The position numbers and the translations under genes were made by a program. DNA of 64,000 nt from Mycobacterium sp. JS623 (GTDB lineage Bacteria; Actinomycetota; Actinomycetes; Mycobacteriales; Mycobacteriaceae), in the NCBI RefSeq assembly GCF_000328565.1, contig NC_019966.1:1550001-1614000 (forward strand), given 5' to 3'. Shown piece after piece: positions 56,177 through 64,000 of this stretch (positions are counted from its first letter, which is position 1; each line of letters begins with the position of its first letter). The notes below the pieces were generated by a model. The model was not told the DNA's origin. It was given only the letters and a program-made list of their open reading frames with translations, and searched no databases.

Positions 56177-57976
56177 CTAGGAGGTCGCCTGCAGCGTGAT
56201 CTCGGAAATAGATGTGCGGCTTTGGCCGTCGGTCGTGCCCAATTTGGAGATCCACACGAGCACATTCGACGTCTTGGTCTCGTCGTGCACCTCGATGCGG
56301 TTGTGCCCCGGCTGCAGCGGTGTCGTTGGCGTCAACTCGGTGGTGTCAGCCAACTTGGTTGGGGTTTCGGTCGGCGACGAACGGATCTGCACCTCGGTAC
56401 CCGTGCTGGACAAGTCGATGGTGACGGCGCTCAGCGCGGTCGGTTCGGACAGATGCAGCAAGAGTCCCTCGCCCTCAACGAAATTCGGGAACGGCACCGC
56501 GTCTTTATAGGTGACTGTGGACCATGACGTGTCCGGATTGCCGTCGATCGCTTTGCCGGCTTGCTGCGGATTGTCCGGGGCGCCGGCCGGCGAGAATACG
56601 GTGGCGCTCAATGGCTTGACCATTGGCCCGGGACGACTCCAAAGACCGAAGCCGTCGGTGAACCACAGAACCGCAGCGGCCGCCACCACGACCACGCCGG
56701 CGAGTGCGCCGAGCATTGCGATCCGATTCCGTCGCCCTTTCGGTGCCTTGACGCGCGGTGCCTTGTCGCGCGGTGCCTTGTCGCGCGGCTTCGGCCATCG
56801 CCTCTTGGGTGACGGGGTGGCCGAGACGTTGACGATCGTGTCGGCGTCCAGCAGGTTGCCGTCCCAGACGCCACTGACCTCGACCTCATCGCCGTCAGCG
56901 AGCTGACCCGCTCCGAGTTGAGTCGGGATCTCCACGGGTACCAAGGCACGCCCGCCGGCTACTGGGTCATGTGGCACGACGTCGAACGACAAGATCCCGA
57001 CCTCACCGTGCGCGCCGCTGTGCTGGACTCCGCGTGCGGTGCCGTGAACGACCAAACGCTCGAGACGTTGCGTGTGTGATCGGCCGCCAGATCCCGACGC
57101 TTGGCCGGATTGGCCTACAGGCGCAGCCACATCGGGGCGCGGGGTCTGCTGGGTGAGCGCACGGGCGAAGTCAAGACACGTCGGGTATCGGTCGGCCGGG
57201 TCTTTGGCCAGTGCCCGTGCGAGTATGGCGTCGAGGTGCGCGAGGTCGGGTCGGCGCTGCGAGAGCCGAGGTGCCGGGGTGCCGAGGTGGTGGCTGATGA
57301 CAACGGCGCGATTTGAGTCTTCAAACGGTGGCGATCCGGTCAGCAGGTGAAAAGCCGTGGCCGCCAACGCATATTGGTCTGCCCGGCCGTCCAGCGGCTT
57401 GCCCAGCAACTGCTCGGGGGCGATGTAGCTGATCGTTCCCACGGCGACATCGGCGTCGGTGAGGTTGCTGACGTCATCGATGCGGCGGGCGATGCCGAAG
57501 TCGGTCAACAGCACTCTGCGTCGGTGACCGTCGGACGCGTTCACGAGAATGTTCTCGGGTTTGACGTCGCGATGAAGCAGACGGCGCTCATGGCCGAAAT
57601 CGAGCGCATCCGCCATCGCTGTCACTATCTCCGCGACGTCTTCTTCGGGCATGCCTTTCGGGTAGCGCTCCCGAATCAAACGACCCGCGTCAGTGCCGTC
57701 CACGTAGTCCATGGAGATCCACAGTCGGCCATTGAACTCGCCACGATCGAGAACGCGGACGATGTGCGGGTGCCACAGCGTCGCGGCCAACTCGGCCTCA
57801 CGGGTGAATCTGGCTCGAAACTCGTCGTCCCTGGTCGAGGCCGACGACAAGATCTTCAGCGCGTCTCGCCGAGGCAGGCGTGGATGCTGGGCGAGGTAGA
57901 CCTCGCCCATCCCACCGGTGCCGATCATCCGCTGAATGACGTAACCAGCGAAGACGTCACCGTTGTTGAACGGCAT
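56177..57976 (-). CDS. Transmembrane Ser/Thr protein kinase with extracellular domain
   Basis: A 599-residue eukaryotic-type kinase. The kinase domain (12-275) has GTGGMGEV, Lys41, HRD with Asp137 in [15 protein letters not shown] in LTDFGIARR and APE in [10 protein letters not shown] second soluble domain near 305-390 has [20 protein letters not shown] and [18 protein letters not shown]. Then a KAPRD repeat, one helix at about 417-440 and an extracellular discoidin-like part with [10 protein letters not shown]. The kinase should be cytoplasmic and the tail extracellular. Substrates unknown. Confidence 0.92.
   Translation of the reverse strand: MPFNNGDVFAGYVIQRMIGTGGMGEVYLAQHPRLPRRDALKILSSASTRDDEFRARFTREAELAATLWHPHIVRVLDRGEFNGRLWISMDYVDGTDAGRLIRERYPKGMPEEDVAEIVTAMADALDFGHERRLLHRDVKPENILVNASDGHRRRVLLTDFGIARRIDDVSNLTDADVAVGTISYIAPEQLLGKPLDGRADQYALAATAFHLLTGSPPFEDSNRAVVISHHLGTPAPRLSQRRPDLAHLDAILARALAKDPADRYPTCLDFARALTQQTPRPDVAAPVGQSGQASGSGGRSHTQRLERLVVHGTARGVQHSGAHGEVGILSFDVVPHDPVAGGRALVPVEIPTQLGAGQLADGDEVEVSGVWDGNLLDADTIVNVSATPSPKRRWPKPRDKAPRDKAPRVKAPKGRRNRIAMLGALAGVVVVAAAAVLWFTDGFGLWSRPGPMVKPLSATVFSPAGAPDNPQQAGKAIDGNPDTSWSTVTYKDAVPFPNFVEGEGLLLHLSEPTALSAVTIDLSSTGTEVQIRSSPTETPTKLADTTELTPTTPLQPGHNRIEVHDETKTSNVLVWISKLGTTDGQSRTSISEITLQATS
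56739..56790. repeat. 15-base tandem repeat in kinase juxtamembrane region
   Basis: The unit GCGCGGTGCCTTGTC is repeated about three times with small changes (two exact, one with ACGCG). On the minus strand it encodes KAPRD repeats between the soluble domain and the membrane helix. Such repeats vary in number between strains. Confidence 0.7.
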
Positions 57977-58075
57977 CCCGAAAGCCTACAAACCAGCACG
58001 GCTCGGTCGCGAACTCCGCAGTTGGCGGTCATCGTCGAAATGGGTAAAGCCTCCAATGCCCGCTCGTAAGGTGGC

Positions 58076-58340
58076 GTGGTGACGCTGTTGCTCGGCCCCG
58101 TCCTGCGGCACGTTTCAGACACGACGGCGCTGGTGTGGGTCCAAACCGAGCACCCGGGAACAGCGGAGGTCCTCGGTTACGCAGCGGGGACGTTCACTGT
58201 GCGGCAGTGGCTCGGCGGAGTGGGGCACCGCGGTCCATCAACTCGTGTGCTCGCTGATCAACAACTACGTGCCGCTACTCCTCAAGCCGGTGTTCACCAT
58301 GAGCTGGTTGCGCCCTGCGTCCGTGCTCGCTCACTGGACA
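58076..58340 (+). pseudogene. Remnant of PhoD-type alkaline phosphatase
   Basis: From GTG 58076 the frame reads LLLGPVLRHVSDTTALVWVQ and TEHPGTAEVLGYAAGTFTV, the N-terminus of PhoD-family phosphatases. The sequence then changes frame into EWGTAVHQLVCSLINNYVP and LLLKPVFTMSWLRPA, which resembles the C-terminal part. The central catalytic region (several hundred residues) is deleted. The diacylglycerol kinase gene ends in the same stretch on the other strand. Confidence 0.6.
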
Positions 58341-59233
58341 GGCACGCAAAAAGTAAGCGCCGCAGGCAATATCGCAGCCTTCAACTTCTTGCTGGAACCG
58401 CGCTCCCCGCCGTCGAGTTCGTACGTGATCGGCTCGGCGAACTTGACATCGATCATCCGACCCCGCGTCATCTCGACGTACGACGAGACGTCCGACCGAC
58501 CCGTCGCGGCGCGGCCGAGGGTGCGTGCCCACTGCAGTGCACCCTGGGCGGTGACGACCCCGACGTCAAGGTAGCCGTCGTCTGGCTCGGCGTCGTCGAA
58601 AGCGCGGATGCCGCCGGTGATGGTGCCGACGTTGCCGAACAGGACGCAGGTTGCCGGCCCCTCAAACCATTTCCGCCCGTCGACTCGGATCTTCGTCCGC
58701 ACCGGGTTGTCTCGCACGTGGCGCAGTCCGGTCAACACGTAGGCCAGCCGTCCGGCGCGGTCCTTTAATCGTCCATCCGCATCACTGATCATCTGCGCGT
58801 CAAACCCGGCCCCGGCCATAACGGCGAAGTGTTCGCCATTCAACGTGCCGAGGTCGAGGCGCCTGCGTGCGCCGTGGAACGCTATGCGTACGGCCTCCTG
58901 CAGATCGGTCGGGACACCGAGGTTGTTGGCAAGTTGATTCGCGGTGCCTGCCGGGATGATCGCGACAGCGGCGTCCGAGCCGGCCAGCGCGTCGACGCAC
59001 CGCTGAAGCGTGCCGTCGCCGCCCCACACGAGGACCAGATCGACACCATCCTCGAGCGTGCGCCGTGCCCGCTTGCGGGCTTTGCGGCTCTTGGACACCT
59101 CGTGCCAGACGGGGTCGTCGAATCCCTCCTCTGCGACCAGCTTTCGGAGTTCGTCCAGACCGCCACCGAGGGACTTCTTCCGATGGGCGATGACCGCGAC
59201 CCGTTTTGGCGGTGCTGAGCGAGCGGCTTCCAT
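58331..59233 (-). CDS. Diacylglycerol kinase family lipid kinase
   Basis: A 300-residue lipid kinase of the YegS/DgkB type. The ATP-binding GGDGT appears in LVLVWGGDGTLQRC near residue 70, followed by IIPAGTANQLANNLGVP. The C-terminal beta sandwich has LFGNVGTITGGIRAFDDAEPDDGYLDV. It phosphorylates diacylglycerol or a related lipid. It lies 63 bases after a BrkB-type gene and two PAP2 phosphatases on the same strand. Confidence 0.9.
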   Translation of the reverse strand: MEAARSAPPKRVAVIAHRKKSLGGGLDELRKLVAEEGFDDPVWHEVSKSRKARKRARRTLEDGVDLVLVWGGDGTLQRCVDALAGSDAAVAIIPAGTANQLANNLGVPTDLQEAVRIAFHGARRRLDLGTLNGEHFAVMAGAGFDAQMISDADGRLKDRAGRLAYVLTGLRHVRDNPVRTKIRVDGRKWFEGPATCVLFGNVGTITGGIRAFDDAEPDDGYLDVGVVTAQGALQWARTLGRAATGRSDVSSYVEMTRGRMIDVKFAEPITYELDGGERGSSKKLKAAILPAALTFCVPVQ

Positions 59234-59296
59234 GAAGCCTCCTACCCGGTCGACTGTTGGTGTGTTCAGGCCACTGCGAGTTCGGTGCTGGAGAGC

Positions 59297-60313
59297 TCAG
59301 GTGAGGCTTGGTTCGAATTTCCTCGGCGCACCGATCTCACCCCCTTCGCGTACATGTCCCTTCTCGGGGTCAGCCAAAATCGGCGTCGGCACACCTGCGC
59401 GGACAGCCTCGAGCTGGGCGGCGAATGCGATACCGAGGAAGAGCGCCACCGACGACAGATTGGCCCACAGCAACAGGGCGAAGACTCCGGTCAATGGGCC
59501 ATAGGTGGTGCCGAACGACGCGCCCCACGCTACATAGAGCGCCAGCAAGCCGGTGACGAGTAGCCAAAGCGCAAGCGACACAGCGGATCCGAACGCCAGC
59601 CACGAGTACCCCGGCTGCCGGCGTCGCGGTGAGCGCTCCAAGACGACGGTGAAGGACACCCAGGCGAGGATGACGCCCAACGGCCAGCGGCCAAGGCGCC
59701 ACAGCGTCTCCGACAGGTCGTTCCAGCCGTACACGGTTGCGAGCGATTCGCCGAGAGCGTCGCCGGCGATGATGACGAGGAATCCGAGTAGCGACAGCAG
59801 CCCGGCTGTCACCGCCATCAGCAACGCCCGACCGTATTTGCGCAGGGCGGGATTGTCTCGCTCGATGCCGTAGATGCGGTTGGCCCCACGCTCGATCTGG
59901 CCCATCGCGGTGGTCAGCGCGATGACCGCAGCAAGCAGGCCGAGCCACAGCGCGAGCTGGCCGCCGGTGGCTCCTCGATCGCTGCTCTGCTGCGCCGCCT
60001 CCTGCATCATGTCGCCTTTGTCCCTGCCGGGGAGCACCCGGCCCAAGGTCTCAGTGACGACCCGGGCGAACTTCTCGTGATGCAGGGCGCTCGACAGTCC
60101 GACCACTGCGATGATGAGCGGAATGAACGCCAGACAGAACTGCAGCGCTAAGGCGCGCGCATTGGTGAATCCGTCGGCGTACCTGAAGCGAACGAACGAG
60201 TTCTTCACCAGCTTCCAGCGCCCGTAGCGACGCAGCGTCGTGACGGCGTCGTCCGCTGAAAGTTCGTCGCCAGAGATGGTGACCGTCTCCGGCACGCGGG
60301 TAGCAGTGCTCAT
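59297..60313 (-). CDS. YihY/BrkB family membrane protein
   Basis: A 338-residue integral membrane protein with about six hydrophobic segments. FTNARALALQFCLAFIPLIIAVVGL, then LWLGLLAAVIALTTAMGQIERGANRIYGIERDN, and a later SWLAFGSAVSLALWLLVTGLLALYVAWGASFGTTYGPLTG give the BrkB/YihY pattern. Function is not known; older annotations call it ribonuclease BN. It overlaps the next PAP2 gene by 4 bases. Confidence 0.9.
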   Translation of the reverse strand: MSTATRVPETVTISGDELSADDAVTTLRRYGRWKLVKNSFVRFRYADGFTNARALALQFCLAFIPLIIAVVGLSSALHHEKFARVVTETLGRVLPGRDKGDMMQEAAQQSSDRGATGGQLALWLGLLAAVIALTTAMGQIERGANRIYGIERDNPALRKYGRALLMAVTAGLLSLLGFLVIIAGDALGESLATVYGWNDLSETLWRLGRWPLGVILAWVSFTVVLERSPRRRQPGYSWLAFGSAVSLALWLLVTGLLALYVAWGASFGTTYGPLTGVFALLLWANLSSVALFLGIAFAAQLEAVRAGVPTPILADPEKGHVREGGEIGAPRKFEPSLT

Positions 60314-61041
60314 CGCAGACTCCTCAATCGATTAGGGCGCGAAGGCCGGTCGGCGTCGACGGCCGCGTCCTGCCTGCCGCCGGCATCATGAGTACGCACA
60401 TAGACAAGGACGACGCCCAGCCAGATCGCGCCGAGCAGCATTCCCGCGAACACATCGGTCGGGTAATGCATCCCGCGATACACCCGGCTGGCCGCGATCA
60501 AAAGGGGCACGGCAGCACAGATGACGACTACTCCCACCTTGATCCACCGATACCGACTGTGCCAGAAGATAATTGCGGCGATGGAGCCGTAAAAGCAAAC
60601 CGCGGCTGCGGTGTGGCCGGACGGGAATGATGACGTCGGCGGCGCATCGTCGAGGTGCGGCACGCTCGGCCGCGGTCGGTCGATGAAAAGCGTTGTCGCG
60701 ACGAAGATGACCGTCTCGCCGACCACCGCGTAGATGACGACGAGCGACTCGCGCCAGCGGCCGAACTTCCAGCGGAACATGGCAGCTGCCAACGCCGTCA
60801 GGATCACGATCGTCAGGGTCTCGGACAGCGTCGTGATGAGCTTGCTCTCCGAGACGCCCTCTTGCCGGCGGTGCGCCACGAGCTGCCTTGGCACCTCGGC
60901 GTCCCACTTCCCAAGTGCGGTCGCGGGGAGAACATCGGTGAGGAGATAGCCCAGCGCGACCATCATCGCGATAAGGCAGACGGCCGCAACCAGTAGCCAA
61001 CCAACGTCGCGGGCGACACCACGGAAACGCTGCGCGGTCAT
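60310..61041 (-). CDS. PAP2 family phosphatase
   Basis: A 243-residue membrane phosphatase. The three PAP2 motifs are present: IDRPRPS (metal-independent KxxxxxxRP type, Lys replaced), SFPSGHTAAAVCF and SRVYRGMHYPTDVFAG with the catalytic His. About six helices. It would dephosphorylate lipid or isoprenoid phosphates at the outer face of the membrane. Its end overlaps the BrkB start. Confidence 0.91.
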   Translation of the reverse strand: MTAQRFRGVARDVGWLLVAAVCLIAMMVALGYLLTDVLPATALGKWDAEVPRQLVAHRRQEGVSESKLITTLSETLTIVILTALAAAMFRWKFGRWRESLVVIYAVVGETVIFVATTLFIDRPRPSVPHLDDAPPTSSFPSGHTAAAVCFYGSIAAIIFWHSRYRWIKVGVVVICAAVPLLIAASRVYRGMHYPTDVFAGMLLGAIWLGVVLVYVRTHDAGGRQDAAVDADRPSRPNRLRSLR

Positions 61042-61104
61042 GCTGTGGGATACCCACGTTGCCGTTAATTAACTCGGTGCTGATCAGAATCGAAAACCGG
61101 CAGT

Positions 61105-61887
61105 TCAGGGCTGTGCTATCGGCTGCTCGGGATTGCCCACGTCGGCTGGCCCCTCGATCGGCTGTCCGGTCTCGCGACGCCACGCGACGTAGGCCCATGT
61201 CGTCACGGCCACCCACCCAATGCCGAGCGTGATGCCGGCCAGCACATCGCTGACGAAATGCACGCCCAGCACGACCCGCGCGAGCGCGACAGCGCCGACG
61301 GTCAATGTTGCCCCGATGACAGCGGCGATACGGCCGCCCCGCGGCAGAAAGCGCAGAGTGATGAGCAGGAGCAGACAGCAGCCGATTGACGCGCCAAGCG
61401 CATGGCCCGATGGGAACGACATCCCGGGCGCGGTCGCAAGCGGATCCGGCAGCACCGGGCGGGCCCGGCCGACGATCACCTTCAGCGCGAAACCGATTGC
61501 CGCGCCGCCGAATACCGTGACGAGAAGCCAAATCGCATGGTGTCGTTCGCCATGGATGAGGTACAGCAGTGCGATCAACGTCAGCGCGACGCGGAACACG
61601 TTCGGGTCGAAGACGTCGCTGACGATCTCGGCTGACTTCACCAGTTCCGGATGTTCGGTACCTAGCCGGTGCAGCGCTTCTGCTGTCCCGATGTCGAAAC
61701 TGCGCAGTGGCGGCCAGCCGCCGCGAACGAGCAGCAGAAGAAGCGCGAACGCGACCCCAGCCGCGGGTGCGGCGACGATACTCGCGCCGAGTCGCAGTTC
61801 GAAGCGCTTGTCGGCGGCCGATGAATGTCCTTCCACGGCCTGGCGCCTAGGCCTCTTCGTCACGCGTATCGCGTCCCCCGAATGCAT
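61105..61887 (-). CDS. PAP2 family phosphatase, second copy
   Basis: A 260-residue membrane phosphatase from ATG 61885-61887 (MHSGDAIRVTKRPRRQ); ACGGAG lies just upstream, and the frame stays open to 61959. Motifs are [24 protein letters not shown] and ARVVLGVHFVSDVLAG. It has the same fold as the neighbour 63 bases downstream but low direct similarity. It may serve phosphatidic acid or polyprenyl diphosphate recycling. Confidence 0.9.
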   Translation of the reverse strand: MHSGDAIRVTKRPRRQAVEGHSSAADKRFELRLGASIVAAPAAGVAFALLLLLVRGGWPPLRSFDIGTAEALHRLGTEHPELVKSAEIVSDVFDPNVFRVALTLIALLYLIHGERHHAIWLLVTVFGGAAIGFALKVIVGRARPVLPDPLATAPGMSFPSGHALGASIGCCLLLLITLRFLPRGGRIAAVIGATLTVGAVALARVVLGVHFVSDVLAGITLGIGWVAVTTWAYVAWRRETGQPIEGPADVGNPEQPIAQP

Positions 61888-62056
61888 GCTCCGTAAACCG
61901 ACGGACCGGTGGCACGTAGTCGCGGGAAGATCAAGGCACATTGACCCATTCCGCTCCACGAGTTTGTCGGCCTGCTCCGCAAGTCGGGAAAGGGTAGGGG
62001 ACAGCGCCTACTGATTCGCCTGATCTGGCATGTGCTGTTCACCTGCCGTCGAGGTT

Positions 62057-62080
62057 GCATGCGAATACTGATTCGCATGC
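62057..62080. promoter_or_regulatory. Perfect inverted repeat upstream of esterase
   Basis: GCATGCGAAT (62057-62066), ACTG spacer, ATTCGCATGC (62071-62080). It lies 34 bases before the esterase start and could be an operator or an RNA hairpin. Confidence 0.55.
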
Positions 62081-62114
62081 TGGCCGTCGTCAGATCCCAT
62101 AGTCTCGGTCGCGG

Positions 62115-62978
62115 ATGCTCAGTGTGAATGCCATCGCCCGCATGACGGCCATCGCCGCCGTGCTCTTCGGTTTCGTCGCCTACGGTCCTGCTTCCGCGTC
62201 GGCCCTTCCCGGCGGCGACCTCCCCGGTGAGCTGGTGTTCGGCGGACTGCCCCGTACTTACCAACTGCATGTGCCTGCCGGCCTTGATCATCCTGCGGGT
62301 TTGGTGATCAACCTGCACGGCGCCGGGCAGACCGGCGCGGAGCAGGCGGCAGTGACGAACTACAACGCCGTCGCCGATCAGAACGGGTTCGTCGTCGCGT
62401 ATCCCGACGGCATCGACTTCAGCTGGGCCGACGGCCGCGGCGCGTCGGTACCTGACCGCCAGGGTGTCGACGACGTGGGCTTCCTGAGCGCTCTCATCGA
62501 TCAACTCTCGCGCGACTACGGCATCGCCCGTGGGCGCGTCTTCGCGACGGGCATGTCGGCCGGTGCATTCATGGCCACGCGGCTGGCCTGCGAACGTGCG
62601 GATCTGGTTGCAGCCATCGCACCCGTCGCAGGGACGTTGGGCGCCGCGTTCCCATGCGCGCCGTCCCGACCGGTCTCCGTTCTGCAGATGCACGGGACAG
62701 CCGATGCGGTGGTGCCGTTTACCGGCGGCACGATGCTGGGCAGGGGCGGCTACAGCGACGTCGTCGCGGCACCGGCGATGGCGCAGCGGTGGCGAGACGT
62801 GGATCGCTGTCCTGCCCCGGTCGACAACGGTCCGGCCGGTGCCGAGCATCGATTCACTGCCTCGGGGTGCGCGGCCGGCAGCGAGGTCGTCTTCGTCCAA
62901 ATCGACGGCGGCGGCCACACGTGGCCGGCAGACGCTTCGCAACAAAGTGGGCAGTTCTTCGCCACCCACGGGCGCTGA
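62115..62978 (+). CDS. Secreted PHB depolymerase-like esterase
   Basis: A 287-residue esterase of the LpqC/PHB-depolymerase family. The signal peptide is residues 1-30 (AVLFGFVAYGPASASA), cleaved before LPGGDLPG. The nucleophile is Ser in VFATGMSAGAFMATRLA; Asp is likely in MHGTADAVVPF and His in GGGHTWPA. HGAGQTG is the oxyanion segment. No lipobox Cys, so it is secreted, not a lipoprotein. Possible substrates are feruloyl esters or PHB oligomers. Confidence 0.9.
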   Translation: MLSVNAIARMTAIAAVLFGFVAYGPASASALPGGDLPGELVFGGLPRTYQLHVPAGLDHPAGLVINLHGAGQTGAEQAAVTNYNAVADQNGFVVAYPDGIDFSWADGRGASVPDRQGVDDVGFLSALIDQLSRDYGIARGRVFATGMSAGAFMATRLACERADLVAAIAPVAGTLGAAFPCAPSRPVSVLQMHGTADAVVPFTGGTMLGRGGYSDVVAAPAMAQRWRDVDRCPAPVDNGPAGAEHRFTASGCAAGSEVVFVQIDGGGHTWPADASQQSGQFFATHGR

Positions 62979-62979
62979 A

Positions 62980-63333
62980 TCAGTCGCGATGGTCCACGAC
63001 GTTGACGACGTTGCCGTCCGGTGCGCGCACAAGGAACCGCCGCACGCCCCATTGCTCCTTGCTCAAGGGGTGCACGATTTCGTAGCCGAGGCGCTGCGCT
63101 TCGTCGTAGGCACTGTCGACGTCGTCGGTGTGCACGGAGATCACCGAGTCTTCGGGAGAAGTCTCGTCGCGGGTGACCAACCGGACGTTGGCTCTGCCGT
63201 CGGGCGAGGTGTAGCGGGCCACCCAGCCCATGTTGAACTCTTCGGTTTTCAGCCCGAGAAAGTCCGTGTAGAAACTTTTTGCCGTCTCGATGTCAGCCAC
63301 TCGAAGATTCGCGATGATTCGCTTGGCTTGCAT
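62980..63333 (-). CDS. VOC (glyoxalase) family protein
   Basis: A 117-residue vicinal-oxygen-chelate protein: RIIANLRVADIETAKSFYTDFLG at the start, ISVHTDDVDSAYDEAQRLGYEIVHPLSKEQWGVRRFLVRAPDGNVVNVV at the end, with a metal-type His and Asp. This group includes glyoxalases, bleomycin-binding proteins and dioxygenases. The role is unknown. It ends at the convergent esterase and starts 2 bases after a hydrolase stop. Confidence 0.88.
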   Translation of the reverse strand: MQAKRIIANLRVADIETAKSFYTDFLGLKTEEFNMGWVARYTSPDGRANVRLVTRDETSPEDSVISVHTDDVDSAYDEAQRLGYEIVHPLSKEQWGVRRFLVRAPDGNVVNVVDHRD

Positions 63334-63335
63334 AC

Positions 63336-64000
63336 TCAGTCCTTCACTTGTGCGTGCCGCGTGAGGAATTCGACGACCGCCCCGGCGAAGAGGTCGTTGC
63401 GATCACCGGCCACCATATGCCCCGCACCGCCGACATCGACGAAGTCGATCTGGGGGAAACGCGCGATGAATTCGTCGGCGCGTTCCTGGGTGACCAGATC
63501 GCTGATCTGGCCGCGCACCAAAAGCATGGGCACGTTGGTGCGGAGAATCTCCTCGATGGCTGCATACAGGCGATCGACCTCGGTCACCTCGATGGGCGGC
63601 AGCGCGGAGGTGCCGTCGATGAACTTCGGGTCCCAGTGCCAGTACCAGCGGCCGTCGCGTTCACGGAGGTTGGCGCGAAGGCCGTCGAGATCGCTGGGTC
63701 GCGGTCGGTGCGGGTTGTATTCCTGAATGGCATCGGCGACTTCGTCGAGCGAGGCAAATCCTGATTCCATGCGGTCGTTCATGAAGCCGTGTATGCGGGT
63801 GGCGCCGGAGGGATCCATGTTCGGCACAATGTCGACAAGGACGACCGCGCGCACGGTGGCCGGCGAAAGTTCGCCTGCCAGAAGCATTGCCGTGAATCCG
63901 CCCAACGAGGCGCCGACCAAAACCGGTTCAGGGGGAAGCTGGCGAAGCACCTCGAGGACGTCGCCTGCGAAGGTGATGACGCGATAGTCGCCATCCTCCG
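63336..64000 (-). CDS. Alpha/beta hydrolase, partial at right edge
   Basis: The 5' end lies outside the window: the frame continues past 64000 without a stop (EDGDYRVITFAGDVLEVLRQL precedes the first in-window GTG). The nucleophile elbow is PVLVGASLGGFTAMLLAG, the acid is in LLVRGQISDLVTQERA and the His in VGGAGHMVAGDRNDLF. Probably co-transcribed with the VOC gene. Substrate unknown. Confidence 0.88.
   Translation of the reverse strand, partial: EDGDYRVITFAGDVLEVLRQLPPEPVLVGASLGGFTAMLLAGELSPATVRAVVLVDIVPNMDPSGATRIHGFMNDRMESGFASLDEVADAIQEYNPHRPRPSDLDGLRANLRERDGRWYWHWDPKFIDGTSALPPIEVTEVDRLYAAIEEILRTNVPMLLVRGQISDLVTQERADEFIARFPQIDFVDVGGAGHMVAGDRNDLFAGAVVEFLTRHAQVKD

Overview
This is a high-GC actinobacterial chromosome segment that reads as a fast-growing or environmental Mycobacterium (Mycolicibacterium-type). 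The evidence is a secreted antigen 85 mycolyltransferase, homologues of the M. tuberculosis Rv3137-Rv3143 and Rv3100c-Rv3106 neighbourhoods in nearly the same order, a DesA3-type desaturase with its reductase, a WS/DGAT acyltransferase, an MmpS remnant, and a tmRNA with a mycobacterial-type tag. The species cannot be named from the sequence alone. No tRNA, rRNA or CRISPR array was seen.

Layout. 1-8290 (minus): respiratory complex I operon nuoA-B-C-D-E-F-G-H, with nuoH cut by the window edge. 8454-11699: receiver-like protein, YceI, NTF2-like protein, methyltransferase, DinB-like protein, MarR. 11669-19297 (minus): an eight-gene catabolic operon with cupin dioxygenase, alpha/beta hydrolase, CoA-transferase, HMG-CoA-lyase-like enzyme, TetR, acyl-CoA dehydrogenase, APH-type kinase and DUF6285. 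The last three resemble the phosphorylation-dependent 4-hydroxyacyl-CoA module. 19364-22081: F420-type reductase, an unknown gene, TetR, antigen 85 with a strong terminator. 22100-29564: acrylyl-CoA-reductase-like MDR, fadE23/fadE24 with tandem operators, radical SAM enzyme, hisN-type phosphatase, fprA. 29678-37885: prfB, MscS channel, Pro/Thr-rich anchor, an inserted TnpB element with recognisable omega-RNA end, ftsE-ftsX, smpB, EamA transporter, DinB-like protein, tmRNA.

37918-46592 is the accessory, partly decaying part. It holds an SDR, methyltransferase, nitroreductase, truncated mmpS, azoreductase and a TetR whose promoter, operator and first codons are duplicated in front of the nitroreductase. 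It also holds an alcohol dehydrogenase remnant, a frameshifted desaturase reductase, the desaturase, and a formate/nitrite transporter remnant.

46665-64000: hydrolase, PAS-ANTAR regulator, HspR-like MerR, mycofactocin-type SDR divergent from a WS/DGAT enzyme, a DUF1214-sulfotransferase-TetR-SDR operon behind a near-perfect palindrome, a membrane Ser/Thr kinase with extracellular domain, a phoD remnant, a lipid group (diacylglycerol kinase, BrkB, two PAP2 phosphatases), a secreted PHB-depolymerase-like esterase, a VOC protein and a partial hydrolase.

The best leads are the 11.7-19.3 kb catabolic operon, the stand-alone TnpB with its readable guide, and the duplicated TetR promoter with a 13-residue leader ORF overlapping the nitroreductase start. 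Family names are from recognition of the translated sequences; no search was run.
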